From Gordionus sp. m RMFG-2023 (taxonomy: Eukaryota; Nematomorpha; Gordioida; Chordodea; Parachordodidae), in contig NC_088778.1 of NCBI RefSeq assembly GCF_954871325.1, positions 18,379,666 through 18,443,665 on the forward strand: 64,000 bases of DNA. The letters run 5' to 3'. Under the pieces are notes generated by a model. It worked only from the letters and a program-made list of their open reading frames with translations. It did not search any database and was not told the origin of the DNA. A program made the position numbers and the translations under genes. This document shows positions 26,228 to 40,204 of the stretch, piece after piece (positions within the stretch are counted from its first letter, which is position 1; each line of letters begins with the position of its first letter).

Positions 26228-29200
26228 TCTATATATTTAATACTATTACTAACCCTAAATCTAACACTAACCCTAACCCTAACCTTAACTCTCTAACCCT
26301 AACCCTAACACAATGATTTAACCCTTAATATCTCTTGAGTTTTTTTATATTTTTAAAATCCCTTGTAAGGGATTTATTATATTTTCGCGTGATAAGCATT
26401 TTTACGTATGTTTCAAATATTTATATAAAAAACACTTTAATATATACTTTATGAACTTATAAAAATAATTTTAAAATAATCTTATTATATTCTATATATT
26501 TAATACTAATACTAACCCTAAATCTAACACTAACCATAACCATAACTTTAACTCTTTAACCCTAACCCTAACCCAATGATTTAAACATTAATATCCCTTG
26601 ATTTTTTTATATTTTTAAAATCCCTTGAAAGGATTTTATTATATTTTCACGTGATTAGCATTTTTACGTATGTTTCACATATATATATAAAAAACACTTT
26701 AATATATACTTTATGAACTTAAAAAAATAATTTTAAAATATTCTTATTATATTCTATATATTTAATACTAATACTAACCCTAAATCTAACACTAACCCTA
26801 ACCCTAACCCTAACACTAACCCTAACCCTAACCTTAACTCTCTAACCCTAACCCTAACCCAATGATTTAACCATTAATATCCCTTGAGTTTTTTTATATT
26901 TTTAAAATCCCTTGAAAGGATTTTATTATATTTTCACGTGATAAGCATTTTTACGTATGTTTTACATATATATATAAAAAACACTTTTATATATACATTA
27001 TGAACTTAAAAAAATAATTTTAAAATATTCTTATTATATTCTATATATTTAATACTAATACTAACCCTAAATCTAACACTAACCCTAACCCTAACACTAA
27101 CCCTAACCCTAACCTTAACTCTCTAACCCTAACCCTAACCCAATGATTTAACCATTAATATCCCTTGAGTTTTTTTATATTTTTAAAATCCCTTGAAAGG
27201 ATTTTATTATATTTTAACGTGATAAGCATTTTTACGTATGTTTCACATATATATATAAAAAACTCTTTAATATATACTTTATGAACTTAAAGAAATAATT
27301 TTAAAATATTCTTATTATATTCTATATATTTAATACTATTACTAACCCTAAATCTAACACTAACCCTAACCCTAACCTTAACTCTCTAACCCTAACCCTA
27401 ACACAATTATTTAACCCTTAATATCTCTTGAGTTTTTTTATATTTTTAAAATCCCTTGTAAGGGATTTATTATATTTTCGCGTGATAAGCATTTTTACGT
27501 ATGTTTCAAATATTTATATAAAAAACACTTTAATATATACTTTATGAACTTATAAAAATAATTTTAAAATAATCTTATTATATTCTATATATTTAATACT
27601 AATACTAACCCTAAATCTAACACTAACCATAACCATAACTTTAACTCTTTAACCCTAACCCTAACCCAATGATTTAACCATTAATATCCCTTGATTTTTT
27701 TATATTTTTAAAATCCCTTGAAAGGATTTTATTATATTTTCACGTGATTAGCATTTTTACGTATGTTTCACATATATATATAAAAAACACTTTAATATAT
27801 ACTTTATGAACTTATAAAAATAATTTTAAAATAATCTTATTATATTCTATATATTTAATACTAATACTAACCCTAAATCTAACACTAACCCTAACCATAA
27901 CTTTAACTCTTTAACCCTAACCCTAACCCAATGATTTAACCATTAATATCCCTAGATTTTTTTATATTTTTAAAATCCCTTGAAAGGATTTTATTATATT
28001 TTCACGTGATAAGCATTTTTACTAATGTTTCACATATATATATAAAAAACACTTTAATATATACTTTATGAACTTAAAAAAATAACTTTAAAATAATCTT
28101 ATTATATTCTATATATTTAATACTAATACTAACCCTAAATCTAACACTAACCCTAACCATAACCTTAACTCTTTAACCCTAACCCTAACCCAATGATTTA
28201 ACCATTAATATCCCTTGAGTTTTTTTATATTTTTAAAATCCCTTGAAAGAATTTTATTATATTTTAACGTGATAAGCATTTTTACGTATGTTTCACATAT
28301 ATATATAAAAAACTCTTTAATATATACTTTATGAACTTAAAAAAATAATTTTAAAATATTCTTATTATATTCTATATATTTAATACTAATACTAACCCTA
28401 AATCTAACCCTAACCCTAACACTAACCCTAACCCTAACCTTAACTCTCTAACCCTAACCCTAACCCAATGATTTAACCATTAATATCCCTTGAGTTTTTT
28501 TATATTTTTAAAATCCCTTGTAAGGGATTTATTATATTTTCACGTGATAAGCATTTTTACGTATGTTTTACATATATATATAAAAAACACTTTTATATAT
28601 ACATTATGAACTTAAAAAAATAATTTTAAAATATTCTTATTATATTCTATATATTTAATACTAATACTAACCCTAACACTAACCCTAACCATAACCTTAA
28701 CTCTTTAACCCTAACCCTAACCCAATGATTTAACCATTAATATCTTTTGAGTTTTTTTATATTTTTAAAATCCCTTGAAAGGATTTTATTATATTTTAAC
28801 GTGATAAGCATTTTTACGTATGTTTCACATATATATATAAAAAACTCTTTAATATATACTTTATGAACTTAAAGAAATAATTTTAAAATATTCTTATTAT
28901 ATTCTATATATTTAATACTATTACTAACCCTAAATCTAACACTAACCCTAACCCTAACCTTAACTCTCTAACCCTAACCCTAACACAATGATTTAACCCT
29001 TAATATCTCTTGAGTTTTTTTATATTTTTAAAATCCCTTGTAAGGGATTTATTATATTTTCGCGTGATAAGCATTTTTACGTATGTTTCAAATATTTATA
29101 TAAAAAACACTTTAATATATACTTTATGAACTTATAAAAATAATTTTAAAATAATCTTATTATATTCTATATATTTAATACTAATACTAACCCTAAATCT

Positions 29201-29976
29201 AACACTAACCATAACCATAACTTTAACTCTTTAACCCTAACCCTAACCCAATGATTTAACCATTAATATCCCTTGATTTTTTTATATTTTTAAAATCCCT
29301 TGAAAGGATTTTATTATATTTTCACGTGATTAGCATTTTTACGTATGTTTCACATATATATATAAAAAACACTTTAATATATACTTTATGAACTTAAAAA
29401 AATAATTTAAAAATATTCTTATTATATTCTATATATTTAATACTAATACTAACCCTAAATCTAACACTAACCCTAACCCTAACCCTAACACTAACCCTAA
29501 CCCTAACCTTAACTCTCTAACCCTAACCCTAACCCAATGATTTAACCATTAATATCCCTTGAGTTTTTTTATATTTTTAAAATCCCTTGTAAGGGATTTA
29601 TTATATTTTCGCGTGATAAGCATTTTTACGTATGTTTCAAATATATATATAAAAAACACTTTAATATATACTTTATGAACTTAAAAAAATAATTTTAAAA
29701 TATTCTTATTATATTCTATATATTTAATACTATTACTAACCCTAAATCTAACACTAACCATAACCATAACCTTAACTCTTTAACCCTAACCCTAACCCAA
29801 TGATTTAACCATTAAAATCCCTTGATTTTTTTATATTTTTAAAATCCCTTGAAAGGATTTTATTATATTTTCACGTGATAAGCATTTTTACGTATGTTTC
29901 ACATATATATATAAAAAACTCTTTAATATATACTTTATGAACTTAAAGAAATAATTTTAAAATATTCTTATTATAT
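26228..29976 (+). repeat. HOR region 4 (14 monomers, 3749 bp), partial copy of the 6726-bp HOR
   Basis: Anchors: 26228, 26491, 26753, 27040, 27321, 27584, 27846, 28108, 28371, 28646, 28903, 29166, 29428, 29715. Aligns with 33217-36702 at an offset of 6726 bp from the second monomer onward (27321/34047, 28646/35372, 29977/36703), and with 21-3769 at 26207. The first monomer (26228, class a) has no full partner in region 5, where the hybrid at 32961 takes its place. ACACAATTAT at 27401 and 34127 and the shortened 257-bp monomer at 28646 and 35372 are shared markers. Confidence 0.9.
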
Positions 29977-32447
29977 TCTATATATTTAATACTATTACTA
30001 ACCCTAAATCTAACACTAACCCTAACCCTAACCTTAACTCTCTAACCCTAACCCTAACACAATGATTTAACCCTTAATATCTCTTGAGTTTTTTTATATT
30101 TTTAAAATCCCTTGTAAGGGATTTATTATATTTTCGCGTGATAAGCATTTTTACGTATGTTTCAAATATTTATATAAAAAACACTTTAATATATACTTTA
30201 TGAACTTATAAAAATAATTTTAAAATAATCTTATTATATTCTATATATTTAATACTAATACTAACCCTAAATCTAACACTAACCATAACCATAACTTTAA
30301 CTCTTTAACCCTAACCCTAACCCAATGATTTAAACATTAATATCCCTTGATTTTTTTATATTTTTAAAATCCCTTGAAAGGATTTTATTATATTTTCACG
30401 TGATTAGCATTTTTACGTATGTTTCACATATATATATAAAAAACACTTTAATATATACTTTATGAACTTAAAAAAATAATTTTAAAATATTCTTATTATA
30501 TTCTATATATTTAATACTAATACTAACCCTAAATCTAACACTAACCCTAACCCTAACCCTAACACTAACCCTAACCCTAACCTTAACTCTCTAACCCTAA
30601 CCCTAACCCAATGATTTAACCATTAATATCCCTTGAGTTTTTTTATATTTTTAAAATCCCTTGAAAGGATTTTATTATATTTTCACGTGATAAGCATTTT
30701 TACGTATGTTTTACATATATATATAAAAAACACTTTTATATATACATTATGAACTTAAAAAAATAATTTTAAAATATTCTTATTATATTCTATATATTTA
30801 ATACTAATACTAACCCTAAATCTAACACTAACCCTAACCCTAACACTAACCCTAACCCTAACCTTAACTCTCTAACCCTAACCCTAACCCAATGATTTAA
30901 CCATTAATATCCCTTGAGTTTTTTTATATTTTTAAAATCCCTTGAAAGGATTTTATTATATTTTAACGTGATAAGCATTTTTACGTATGTTTCACATATA
31001 TATATAAAAAACTCTTTAATATATACTTTATGAACTTAAAGAAATAATTTTAAAATATTCTTATTATATTCTATATATTTAATACTATTACTAACCCTAA
31101 ATCTAACACTAACCCTAACCCTAACCTTAACTCTCTAACCCTAACCCTAACACAATGATTTAACCCTTAATATCTCTTGAGTTTTTTTATATTTTTAAAA
31201 TCCCTTGTAAGGGATTTATTATATTTTCGCGTGATAAGCATTTTTACGTATGTTTCAAATATTTATATAAAAAACACTTTAATATATACTTTATGAACTT
31301 ATAAAAATAATTTTAAAATAATCTTATTATATTCTATATATTTAATACTAATACTAACCCTAAATCTAACACTAACCATAACCATAACTTTAACTCTTTA
31401 ACCCTAACCCTAACCCAATGATTTAACCATTAATATCCCTTGATTTTTTTATATTTTTAAAATCCCTTGAAAGGATTTTATTATATTTTCACGTGATTAG
31501 CATTTTTACGTATGTTTCACATATATATATAAAAAACACTTTAATATATACTTTATGAACTTATAAAAATAATTTTAAAATAATCTTATTATATTCTATA
31601 TATTTAATACTAATACTAACCCTAAATCTAACACTAACCCTAACCATAACTTTAACTCTTTAACCCTAACCCTAACCCAATGATTTAACCATTAATATCC
31701 CTAGATTTTTTTATATTTTTAAAATCCCTTGAAAGGATTTTATTATATTTTCACGTGATAAGCATTTTTACTAATGTTTCACATATATATATAAAAAACA
31801 CTTTAATATATACTTTATGAACTTAAAAAAATAACTTTAAAATAATCTTATTATATTCTATATATTTAATACTAATACTAACCCTAAATCTAACACTAAC
31901 CCTAACCATAACCTTAACTCTTTAACCCTAACCCTAACCCAATGATTTAACCATTAATATCCCTTGAGTTTTTTTATATTTTTAAAATCCCTTGAAAGAA
32001 TTTTATTATATTTTAACGTGATAAGCATTTTTACGTATGTTTCACATATATATATAATAAACACTTTAATATATACTTTATGAACTTAAAAAAATAATTT
32101 TAAAATATTCTTATTATATTCTATATATTTAATACTAATACTAACCCTAAATCTAACACTAACCCTAACCCTAACCCTAACACTAACCATAACCATAACT
32201 TTAACTCTTTAACCCTAACCCTAACCCAATGATTTAACCATTAATATCTCTTGATTTTTTTATATTTTTAAAATCCCTTGAAAGGATTTTATTATATTTT
32301 CACGTGATTAGCATTTTTACGTATGTTTCACATATATATATAAAAAACATTTTAATATATACTTTATGAACTTAAAAAAATAATTTAAAAATATTCTTAT
32401 TATATTCTATATATTTAATACTAATACTAACCCTAAATCTAACACTA

Positions 32448-32469
32448 CCCCTAACCCTAACCCTAACCC
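32448..32469 (-). other. Canonical G-quadruplex motif (HOR copy)
   Basis: Same CCCC plus three CCC arrangement as at 6242, at the same HOR position, in the 293-bp monomer at 32406. Confidence 0.7.
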
Positions 32470-32960
32470 TAACACTAACCCTAACCCTAACCTTAACTCT
32501 CTAACCCTAACCCTAACCCAATGATTTAACCATTAATATCCCTTGAGTTTTTTTATATTTTTAAAATCCCTTGTAACGGATTTATTATATATTCGCGTGA
32601 TAAGCATTTTTACGTATGTTTCAAATATATATATAAAAAACACTTTAATATATACTTTATGAACTTATAAAAATAATTTTAAAATAATCTTTATATATTC
32701 TATATATTTAATACTAATACTAACCCTAAATCTAACACTAACCATAACCATAACCTTAACTCTTTAACCCTAACCCTAACCCAATGATTTAACCATTAAT
32801 ATCCCTAGATTTTTTTATATTTTTAAAATCCCTTGAAAGGATTTTATTATATTTTCACGTGATAAGCATTTTTACTAATGTTTCACATATATATATAAAA
32901 AACACTTTAATATATACTTTATGAACTTAAAAAAATAATTTTAAAATAATCTTATTATAT

Positions 32961-33216
32961 TCTATATATTTAATACTAATACTAACCCTAAATCTAACAC
33001 TAACCCTAACCATAACCTTAACTCTTTAACCCTAACCCAATGATTTAACCATTAATATCCCTTGATTTTTTTATATTTTTAAAATCCCTTGAAAGGATTT
33101 TATTATATTTTCACGTGATAAGCATTTTTACGTATGTTTCAAATATTTATATAAAAAACACTTTAATATATACTTTATGAACTTATAAAAATAATTTTAA
33201 AATAATCTTATTATAT
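32961..33216 (+). repeat. Hybrid monomer joining the two halves of the 25-mer (256 bp)
   Basis: The 5' part is the short class with one fewer hexamer (CTTTAACCCTAACCCAATG); after TTTTTACGTATGTTTCA it turns into the class a ending (CAAATATTTATATA, ACTTATAAAAATA). The same hybrid recurs at 39687. It marks the junction that fuses the two HOR halves. Confidence 0.75.
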
Positions 33217-36200
33217 TCTATATATTTAATACTAATATTAACCCTAAATCTAACACTAACCATAACCATAACTTTAACTCTTTAACCCTAACTCTAACCC
33301 AATGATTTAACCATTAATATCCCTTGATTTTTTTATATTTTTAAAATCCCTTGAAAGGATTTTATTATATTTTCACGTGATTAGCATTTTTACGTATGTT
33401 TCACATATATATATAAAAAACACTTTAATATATACTTTATGAACTTAAAAAAATAATTTTAAAATATTCTTATTATATTCTATATATTTAATACTAATAC
33501 TAACCCTAAATCTAACACTAACCCTAACCCTAACCCTAACACTAACCCTAACCCTAACCTTAACTCTCTAACCCTAACCCTAACCCAATGATTTAACCAT
33601 TAATATCCCTTGAGTTTTTTTATATTTTTAAAATCCCTTGAAAGGATTTTATTATATTTTCACGTGATAAGCATTTTTACGTATGTTTTACATATATATA
33701 TAAAAAACACTTTTATATATACATTATGAACTTAAAAAAATAATTTTAAAATATTCTTATTATATTCTATATATTTAATACTAATACTAACCCTAAATCT
33801 AACACTAACCCTAACCCTAACACTAACCCTAACCCTAACCTTAACTCTCTAACCCTAACCCTAACCCAATGATTTAACCATTAATATCCCTTGAGTTTTT
33901 TTATATTTTTAAAATCCCTTGAAAGGATTTTATTATATTTTAACGTGATAAGCATTTTTACGTATGTTTCACATATATATATAAAAAACTCTTTAATATA
34001 TACTTTATGAACTTAAAGAAATAATTTTAAAATATTCTTATTATATTCTATATATTTAATACTATTACTAACCCTAAATCTAACACTAACCCTAACCCTA
34101 ACCTTAACTCTCTAACCCTAACCCTAACACAATTATTTAACCCTTAATATCTCTTGAGTTTTTTTATATTTTTAAAATCCCTTGTAAGGGATTTATTATA
34201 TTTTCGCGTGATAAGCATTTTTACGTATGTTTCAAATATTTATATAAAAAACACTTTAATATATACTTTATGAACTTATAAAAATAATTTTAAAATAATC
34301 TTATTATATTCTATATATTTAATACTAACACTAACCCTAAATCTAACACTAACCATAACCATAACTTTAACTCTTTAACCCTAACCCTAACCCAATGATT
34401 TAACCATTAATATCCCTTGATTTTTTTATATTTTTAAAATCCCTTGAAAGGATTTTATTATATTTTCACGTGATTAGCATTTTTACGTATGTTTCACATA
34501 TATATATAAAAAACACTTTAATATATACTTTATGAACTTATAAAAATAATTTTAAAATAATCTTATTATATTCTATATATTTAATACTAATACTAACCCT
34601 AAATCTAACACTAACCCTAACCATAACTTTAACTCTTTAACCCTAACCCTAACCCAATGATTTAACCATTAATATCCCTAGATTTTTTTATATTTTTAAA
34701 ATCCCTTGAAAGGATTTTATTATATTTTCACGTGATAAGCATTTTTACTAATGTTTCACATATATATATAAAAAACACTTTAATATATACTTTATGAACT
34801 TAAAAAAATAACTTTAAAATAATCTTATTATATTCTATATATTTAATACTAATACTAACCCTAAATCTAACACTAACCCTAACCATAACCTTAACTCTTT
34901 AACCCTAACCCTAACCCAATGATTTAACCATTAATATCCCTTGAGTTTTTTTATATTTTTAAAATCCCTTGAAAGAATTTTATTATATTTTAACGTGATA
35001 AGCATTTTTACGTATGTTTCACATATATATATAAAAAACTCTTTAATATATACTTTATGAACTTAAAAAAATAATTTTAAAATATTCTTATTATATTCTA
35101 TATATTTAATACTAATACTAACCCTAAATCTAACCCTAACCCTAACACTAACCCTAACCCTAACCTTAACTCTCTAACCCTAACCCTAACCCAATGATTT
35201 AACCATTAATATCCCTTGAGTTTTTTTATATTTTTAAAATCCCTTGTAAGGGATTTATTATATTTTCACGTGATAAGCATTTTTACGTATGTTTTACATA
35301 TATATATAAAAAACACTTTTATATATACATTATGAACTTAAAAAAATAATTTTAAAATATTCTTATTATATTCTATATATTTAATACTAATACTAACCCT
35401 AACACTAACCCTAACCATAACCTTAACTCTTTAACCCTAACCCTAACCCAATGATTTAACCATTAATATCTTTTGAGTTTTTTTATATTTTTAAAATCCC
35501 TTGAAAGGATTTTATTATATTTTAACGTGATAAGCATTTTTACGTATGTTTCACATATATATATAAAAAACTCTTTAATATATACTTTATGAACTTAAAG
35601 AAATAATTTTAAAATATTCTTATTATATTCTATATATTTAATACTATTACTAACCCTAAATCTAACACTAACCCTAACCCTAACCTTAACTCTCTAACCC
35701 TAACCCTAACACAATGATTTAACCCTTAATATCTCTTGAGTTTTTTTATATTTTTAAAATCCCTTGTAAGGGATTTATTATATTTTCGCGTGATAAGCAT
35801 TTTTACGTATGTTTCAAATATTTATATAAAAAACACTTTAATATATACTTTATGAACTTATAAAAATAATTTTAAAATAATCTTATTATATTCTATATAT
35901 TTAATACTAATACTAACCCTAAATCTAACACTAACCATAACCATAACTTTAACTCTTTAACCCTAACCCTAACCCAATGATTTAACCATTAATATCCCTT
36001 GATTTTTTTATATTTTTAAAATCCCTTGAAAGGATTTTATTATATTTTCACGTGATTAGCATTTTTACGTATGTTTCACATATATATATAAAAAACACTT
36101 TAATATATACTTTATGAACTTAAAAAAATAATTTAAAAATATTCTTATTATATTCTATATATTTAATACTAATACTAACCCTAAATCTAACACTAACCCT

Positions 36201-36702
36201 AACCCTAACCCTAACACTAACCCTAACCCTAACCTTAACTCTCTAACCCTAACCCTAACCCAATGATTTAACCATTAATATCCCTTGAGTTTTTTTATAT
36301 TTTTAAAATCCCTTGTAAGGGATTTATTATATTTTCGCGTGATAAGCATTTTTACGTATGTTTCAAATATATATATAAAAAACACTTTAATATATACTTT
36401 ATGAACTTAAAAAAATAATTTTAAAATATTCTTATTATATTCTATATATTTAATACTATTACTAACCCTAAATCTAACACTAACCATAACCATAACCTTA
36501 ACTCTTTAACCCTAACCCTAACCCAATGATTTAACCATTAAAATCCCTTGATTTTTTTATATTTTTAAAATCCCTTGAAAGGATTTTATTATATTTTCAC
36601 GTGATAAGCATTTTTACGTATGTTTCACATATATATATAAAAAACTCTTTAATATATACTTTATGAACTTAAAGAAATAATTTTAAAATATTCTTATTAT
36701 AT

Positions 36703-39700
36703 TCTATATATTTAATACTATTACTAACCCTAAATCTAACACTAACCCTAACCCTAACCTTAACTCTCTAACCCTAACCCTAACACAATGATTTAACCCT
36801 TAATATCTCTTGAGTTTTTTTATATTTTTAAAATCCCTTGTAAGGGATTTATTATATTTTCGCGTGATAAGCATTTTTACGTATGTTTCAAATATTTATA
36901 TAAAAAACACTTTAATATATACTTTATGAACTTATAAAAATAATTTTAAAATAATCTTATTATATTCTATATATTTAATACTAATACTAACCCTAAATCT
37001 AACACTAACCATAACCATAACTTTAACTCTTTAACCCTAACCCTAACCCAATGATTTAAACATTAATATCCCTTGATTTTTTTATATTTTTAAAATCCCT
37101 TGAAAGGATTTTATTATATTTTCACGTGATTAGCATTTTTACGTATGTTTCACATATATATATAAAAAACACTTTAATATATACTTTATGAACTTAAAAA
37201 AATAATTTTAAAATATTCTTATTATATTCTATATATTTAATACTAATACTAACCCTAAATCTAACACTAACCCTAACCCTAACCCTAACACTAACCCTAA
37301 CCCTAACCTTAACTCTCTAACCCTAACCCTAACCCAATGATTTAACCATTAATATCCCTTGAGTTTTTTTATATTTTTAAAATCCCTTGAAAGGATTTTA
37401 TTATATTTTCACGTGATAAGCATTTTTACGTATGTTTTACATATATATATAAAAAACACTTTTATATATACATTATGAACTTAAAAAAATAATTTTAAAA
37501 TATTCTTATTATATTCTATATATTTAATACTAATACTAACCCTAAATCTAACACTAACCCTAACCCTAACACTAACCCTAACCCTAACCTTAACTCTCTA
37601 ACCCTAACCCTAACCCAATGATTTAACCATTAATATCCCTTGAGTTTTTTTATATTTTTAAAATCCCTTGAAAGGATTTTATTATATTTTAACGTGATAA
37701 GCATTTTTACGTATGTTTCACATATATATATAAAAAACTCTTTAATATATACTTTATGAACTTAAAGAAATAATTTTAAAATATTCTTATTATATTCTAT
37801 ATATTTAATACTATTACTAACCCTAAATCTAACACTAACCCTAACCCTAACCTTAACTCTCTAACCCTAACCCTAACACAATGATTTAACCCTTAATATC
37901 TCTTGAGTTTTTTTATATTTTTAAAATCCCTTGTAAGGGATTTATTATATTTTCGCGTGATAAGCATTTTTACGTATGTTTCAAATATTTATATAAAAAA
38001 CACTTTAATATATACTTTATGAACTTATAAAAATAATTTTAAAATAATCTTATTATATTCTATATATTTAATACTAATACTAACCCTAAATCTAACACTA
38101 ACCATAACCATAACTTTAACTCTTTAACCCTAACCCTAACCCAATGATTTAACCATTAATATCCCTTGATTTTTTTATATTTTTAAAATCCCTTGAAAGG
38201 ATTTTATTATATTTTCACGTGATTAGCATTTTTACGTATGTTTCACATATATATATAAAAAACACTTTAATATATACTTTATGAACTTATAAAAATAATT
38301 TTAAAATAATCTTATTATATTCTATATATTTAATACTAATACTAACCCTAAATCTAACACTAACCCTAACCATAACTTTAACTCTTTAACCCTAACCCTA
38401 ACCCAATGATTTAACCATTAATATCCCTAGATTTTTTTATATTTTTAAAATCCCTTGAAAGGATTTTATTATATTTTCACGTGATAAGCATTTTTACTAA
38501 TGTTTCACATATATATATAAAAAACACTTTAATATATACTTTATGAACTTAAAAAAATAACTTTAAAATAATCTTATTATATTCTATATATTTAATACTA
38601 ATACTAACCCTAAATCTAACACTAACCCTAACCATAACCTTAACTCTTTAACCCTAACCCTAACCCAATGATTTAACCATTAATATCCCTTGAGTTTTTT
38701 TATATTTTTAAAATCCCTTGAAAGAATTTTATTATATTTTAACGTGATAAGCATTTTTACGTATGTTTCACATATATATATAATAAACACTTTAATATAT
38801 ACTTTATGAACTTAAAAAAATAATTTTAAAATATTCTTATTATATTCTATATATTTAATACTAATACTAACCCTAAATCTAACACTAACCCTAACCCTAA
38901 CCCTAACACTAACCATAACCATAACTTTAACTCTTTAACCCTAACCCTAACCCAATGATTTAACCATTAATATCTCTTGATTTTTTTATATTTTTAAAAT
39001 CCCTTGAAAGGATTTTATTATATTTTCACGTGATTAGCATTTTTACGTATGTTTCACATATATATATAAAAAACATTTTAATATATACTTTATGAACTTA
39101 AAAAAATAATTTAAAAATATTCTTATTATATTCTATATATTTAATACTAATACTAACCCTAAATCTAACACTACCCCTAACCCTAACCCTAACCCTAACA
39201 CTAACCCTAACCCTAACCTTAACTCTCTAACCCTAACCCTAACCCAATGATTTAACCATTAATATCCCTTGAGTTTTTTTATATTTTTAAAATCCCTTGT
39301 AACGGATTTATTATATATTCGCGTGATAAGCATTTTTACGTATGTTTCAAATATATATATAAAAAACACTTTAATATATACTTTATGAACTTATAAAAAT
39401 AATTTTAAAATAATCTTTATATATTCTATATATTTAATACTAATACTAACCCTAAATCTAACACTAACCATAACCATAACCTTAACTCTTTAACCCTAAC
39501 CCTAACCCAATGATTTAACCATTAATATCCCTAGATTTTTTTATATTTTTAAAATCCCTTGAAAGGATTTTATTATATTTTCACGTGATAAGCATTTTTA
39601 CTAATGTTTCACATATATATATAAAAAACACTTTAATATATACTTTATGAACTTAAAAAAATAATTTTAAAATAATCTTATTATATTCTATATATTTAAT

Positions 39701-40204
39701 ACTAATACTAACCCTAAATCTAACACTAACCCTAACCATAACCTTAACTCTTTAACCCTAACCCAATGATTTAACCATTAATATCCCTTGATTTTTTTAT
39801 ATTTTTAAAATCCCTTGAAAGGATTTTATTATATTTTCACGTGATAAGCATTTTTACGTATGTTTCAAATATTTATATAAAAAACACTTTAATATATACT
39901 TTATGAACTTATAAAAATAATTTTAAAATAATCTTATTATATTCTATATATTTAATACTAATATTAACCCTAAATCTAACACTAACCATAACCATAACTT
40001 TAACTCTTTAACCCTAACTCTAACCCAATGATTTAACCATTAATATCCCTTGATTTTTTTATATTTTTAAAATCCCTTGAAAGGATTTTATTATATTTTC
40101 ACGTGATTAACATTTTTACGTATGCTTCACATATATATATAAAAAACACTTTAATATATACTTTATGAACTTAAAAAAATAATTTTAAAATAATCTTATT
40201 ATAT
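36703..40204 (+). repeat. HOR region 6 (13 monomers), truncated copy of the 6726-bp HOR
   Basis: Anchors: 36703, 36966, 37228, 37515, 37796, 38059, 38321, 38583, 38846, 39132, 39425, 39687, 39943. Every spacing equals that of region 5 through 39943, including TACCCCTAA (39172) and TGTAACGGATT (about 39299). Similarity ends near 40100: the last monomer has the private changes GATTAACATT and GTATGCTTCAC, and the following monomer at 40205 is class b rather than the expected class c. This is a clean HOR breakpoint. Confidence 0.88.
39174..39195 (-). other. Canonical G-quadruplex motif (HOR copy)
   Basis: Third copy of the same site, 6726 bp after 32448, in the 293-bp monomer at 39132. Confidence 0.7.

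Larger units (their letters stand above)
29977..36702 (+). repeat. HOR region 5: complete 25-monomer, 6726-bp higher-order repeat
   Basis: Anchors: 29977, 30240, 30502, 30789, 31070, 31333, 31595, 31857, 32120, 32406, 32699, 32961, 33217, 33479, 33766, 34047, 34310, 34572, 34834, 35097, 35372, 35629, 35892, 36154, 36441; the next copy starts at 36703. The first 12 monomers recur from 36703 and the last 13 match 26491-29976, each with identical spacings. The repeat is bipartite: both halves run a-b-c-d or b-c-d and then diverge, so the 25-mer is itself an old duplication. By eye the copies differ at only scattered bases, so amplification is recent, or the assembly has duplicated sequence; long reads would separate these. 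Confidence 0.9.
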
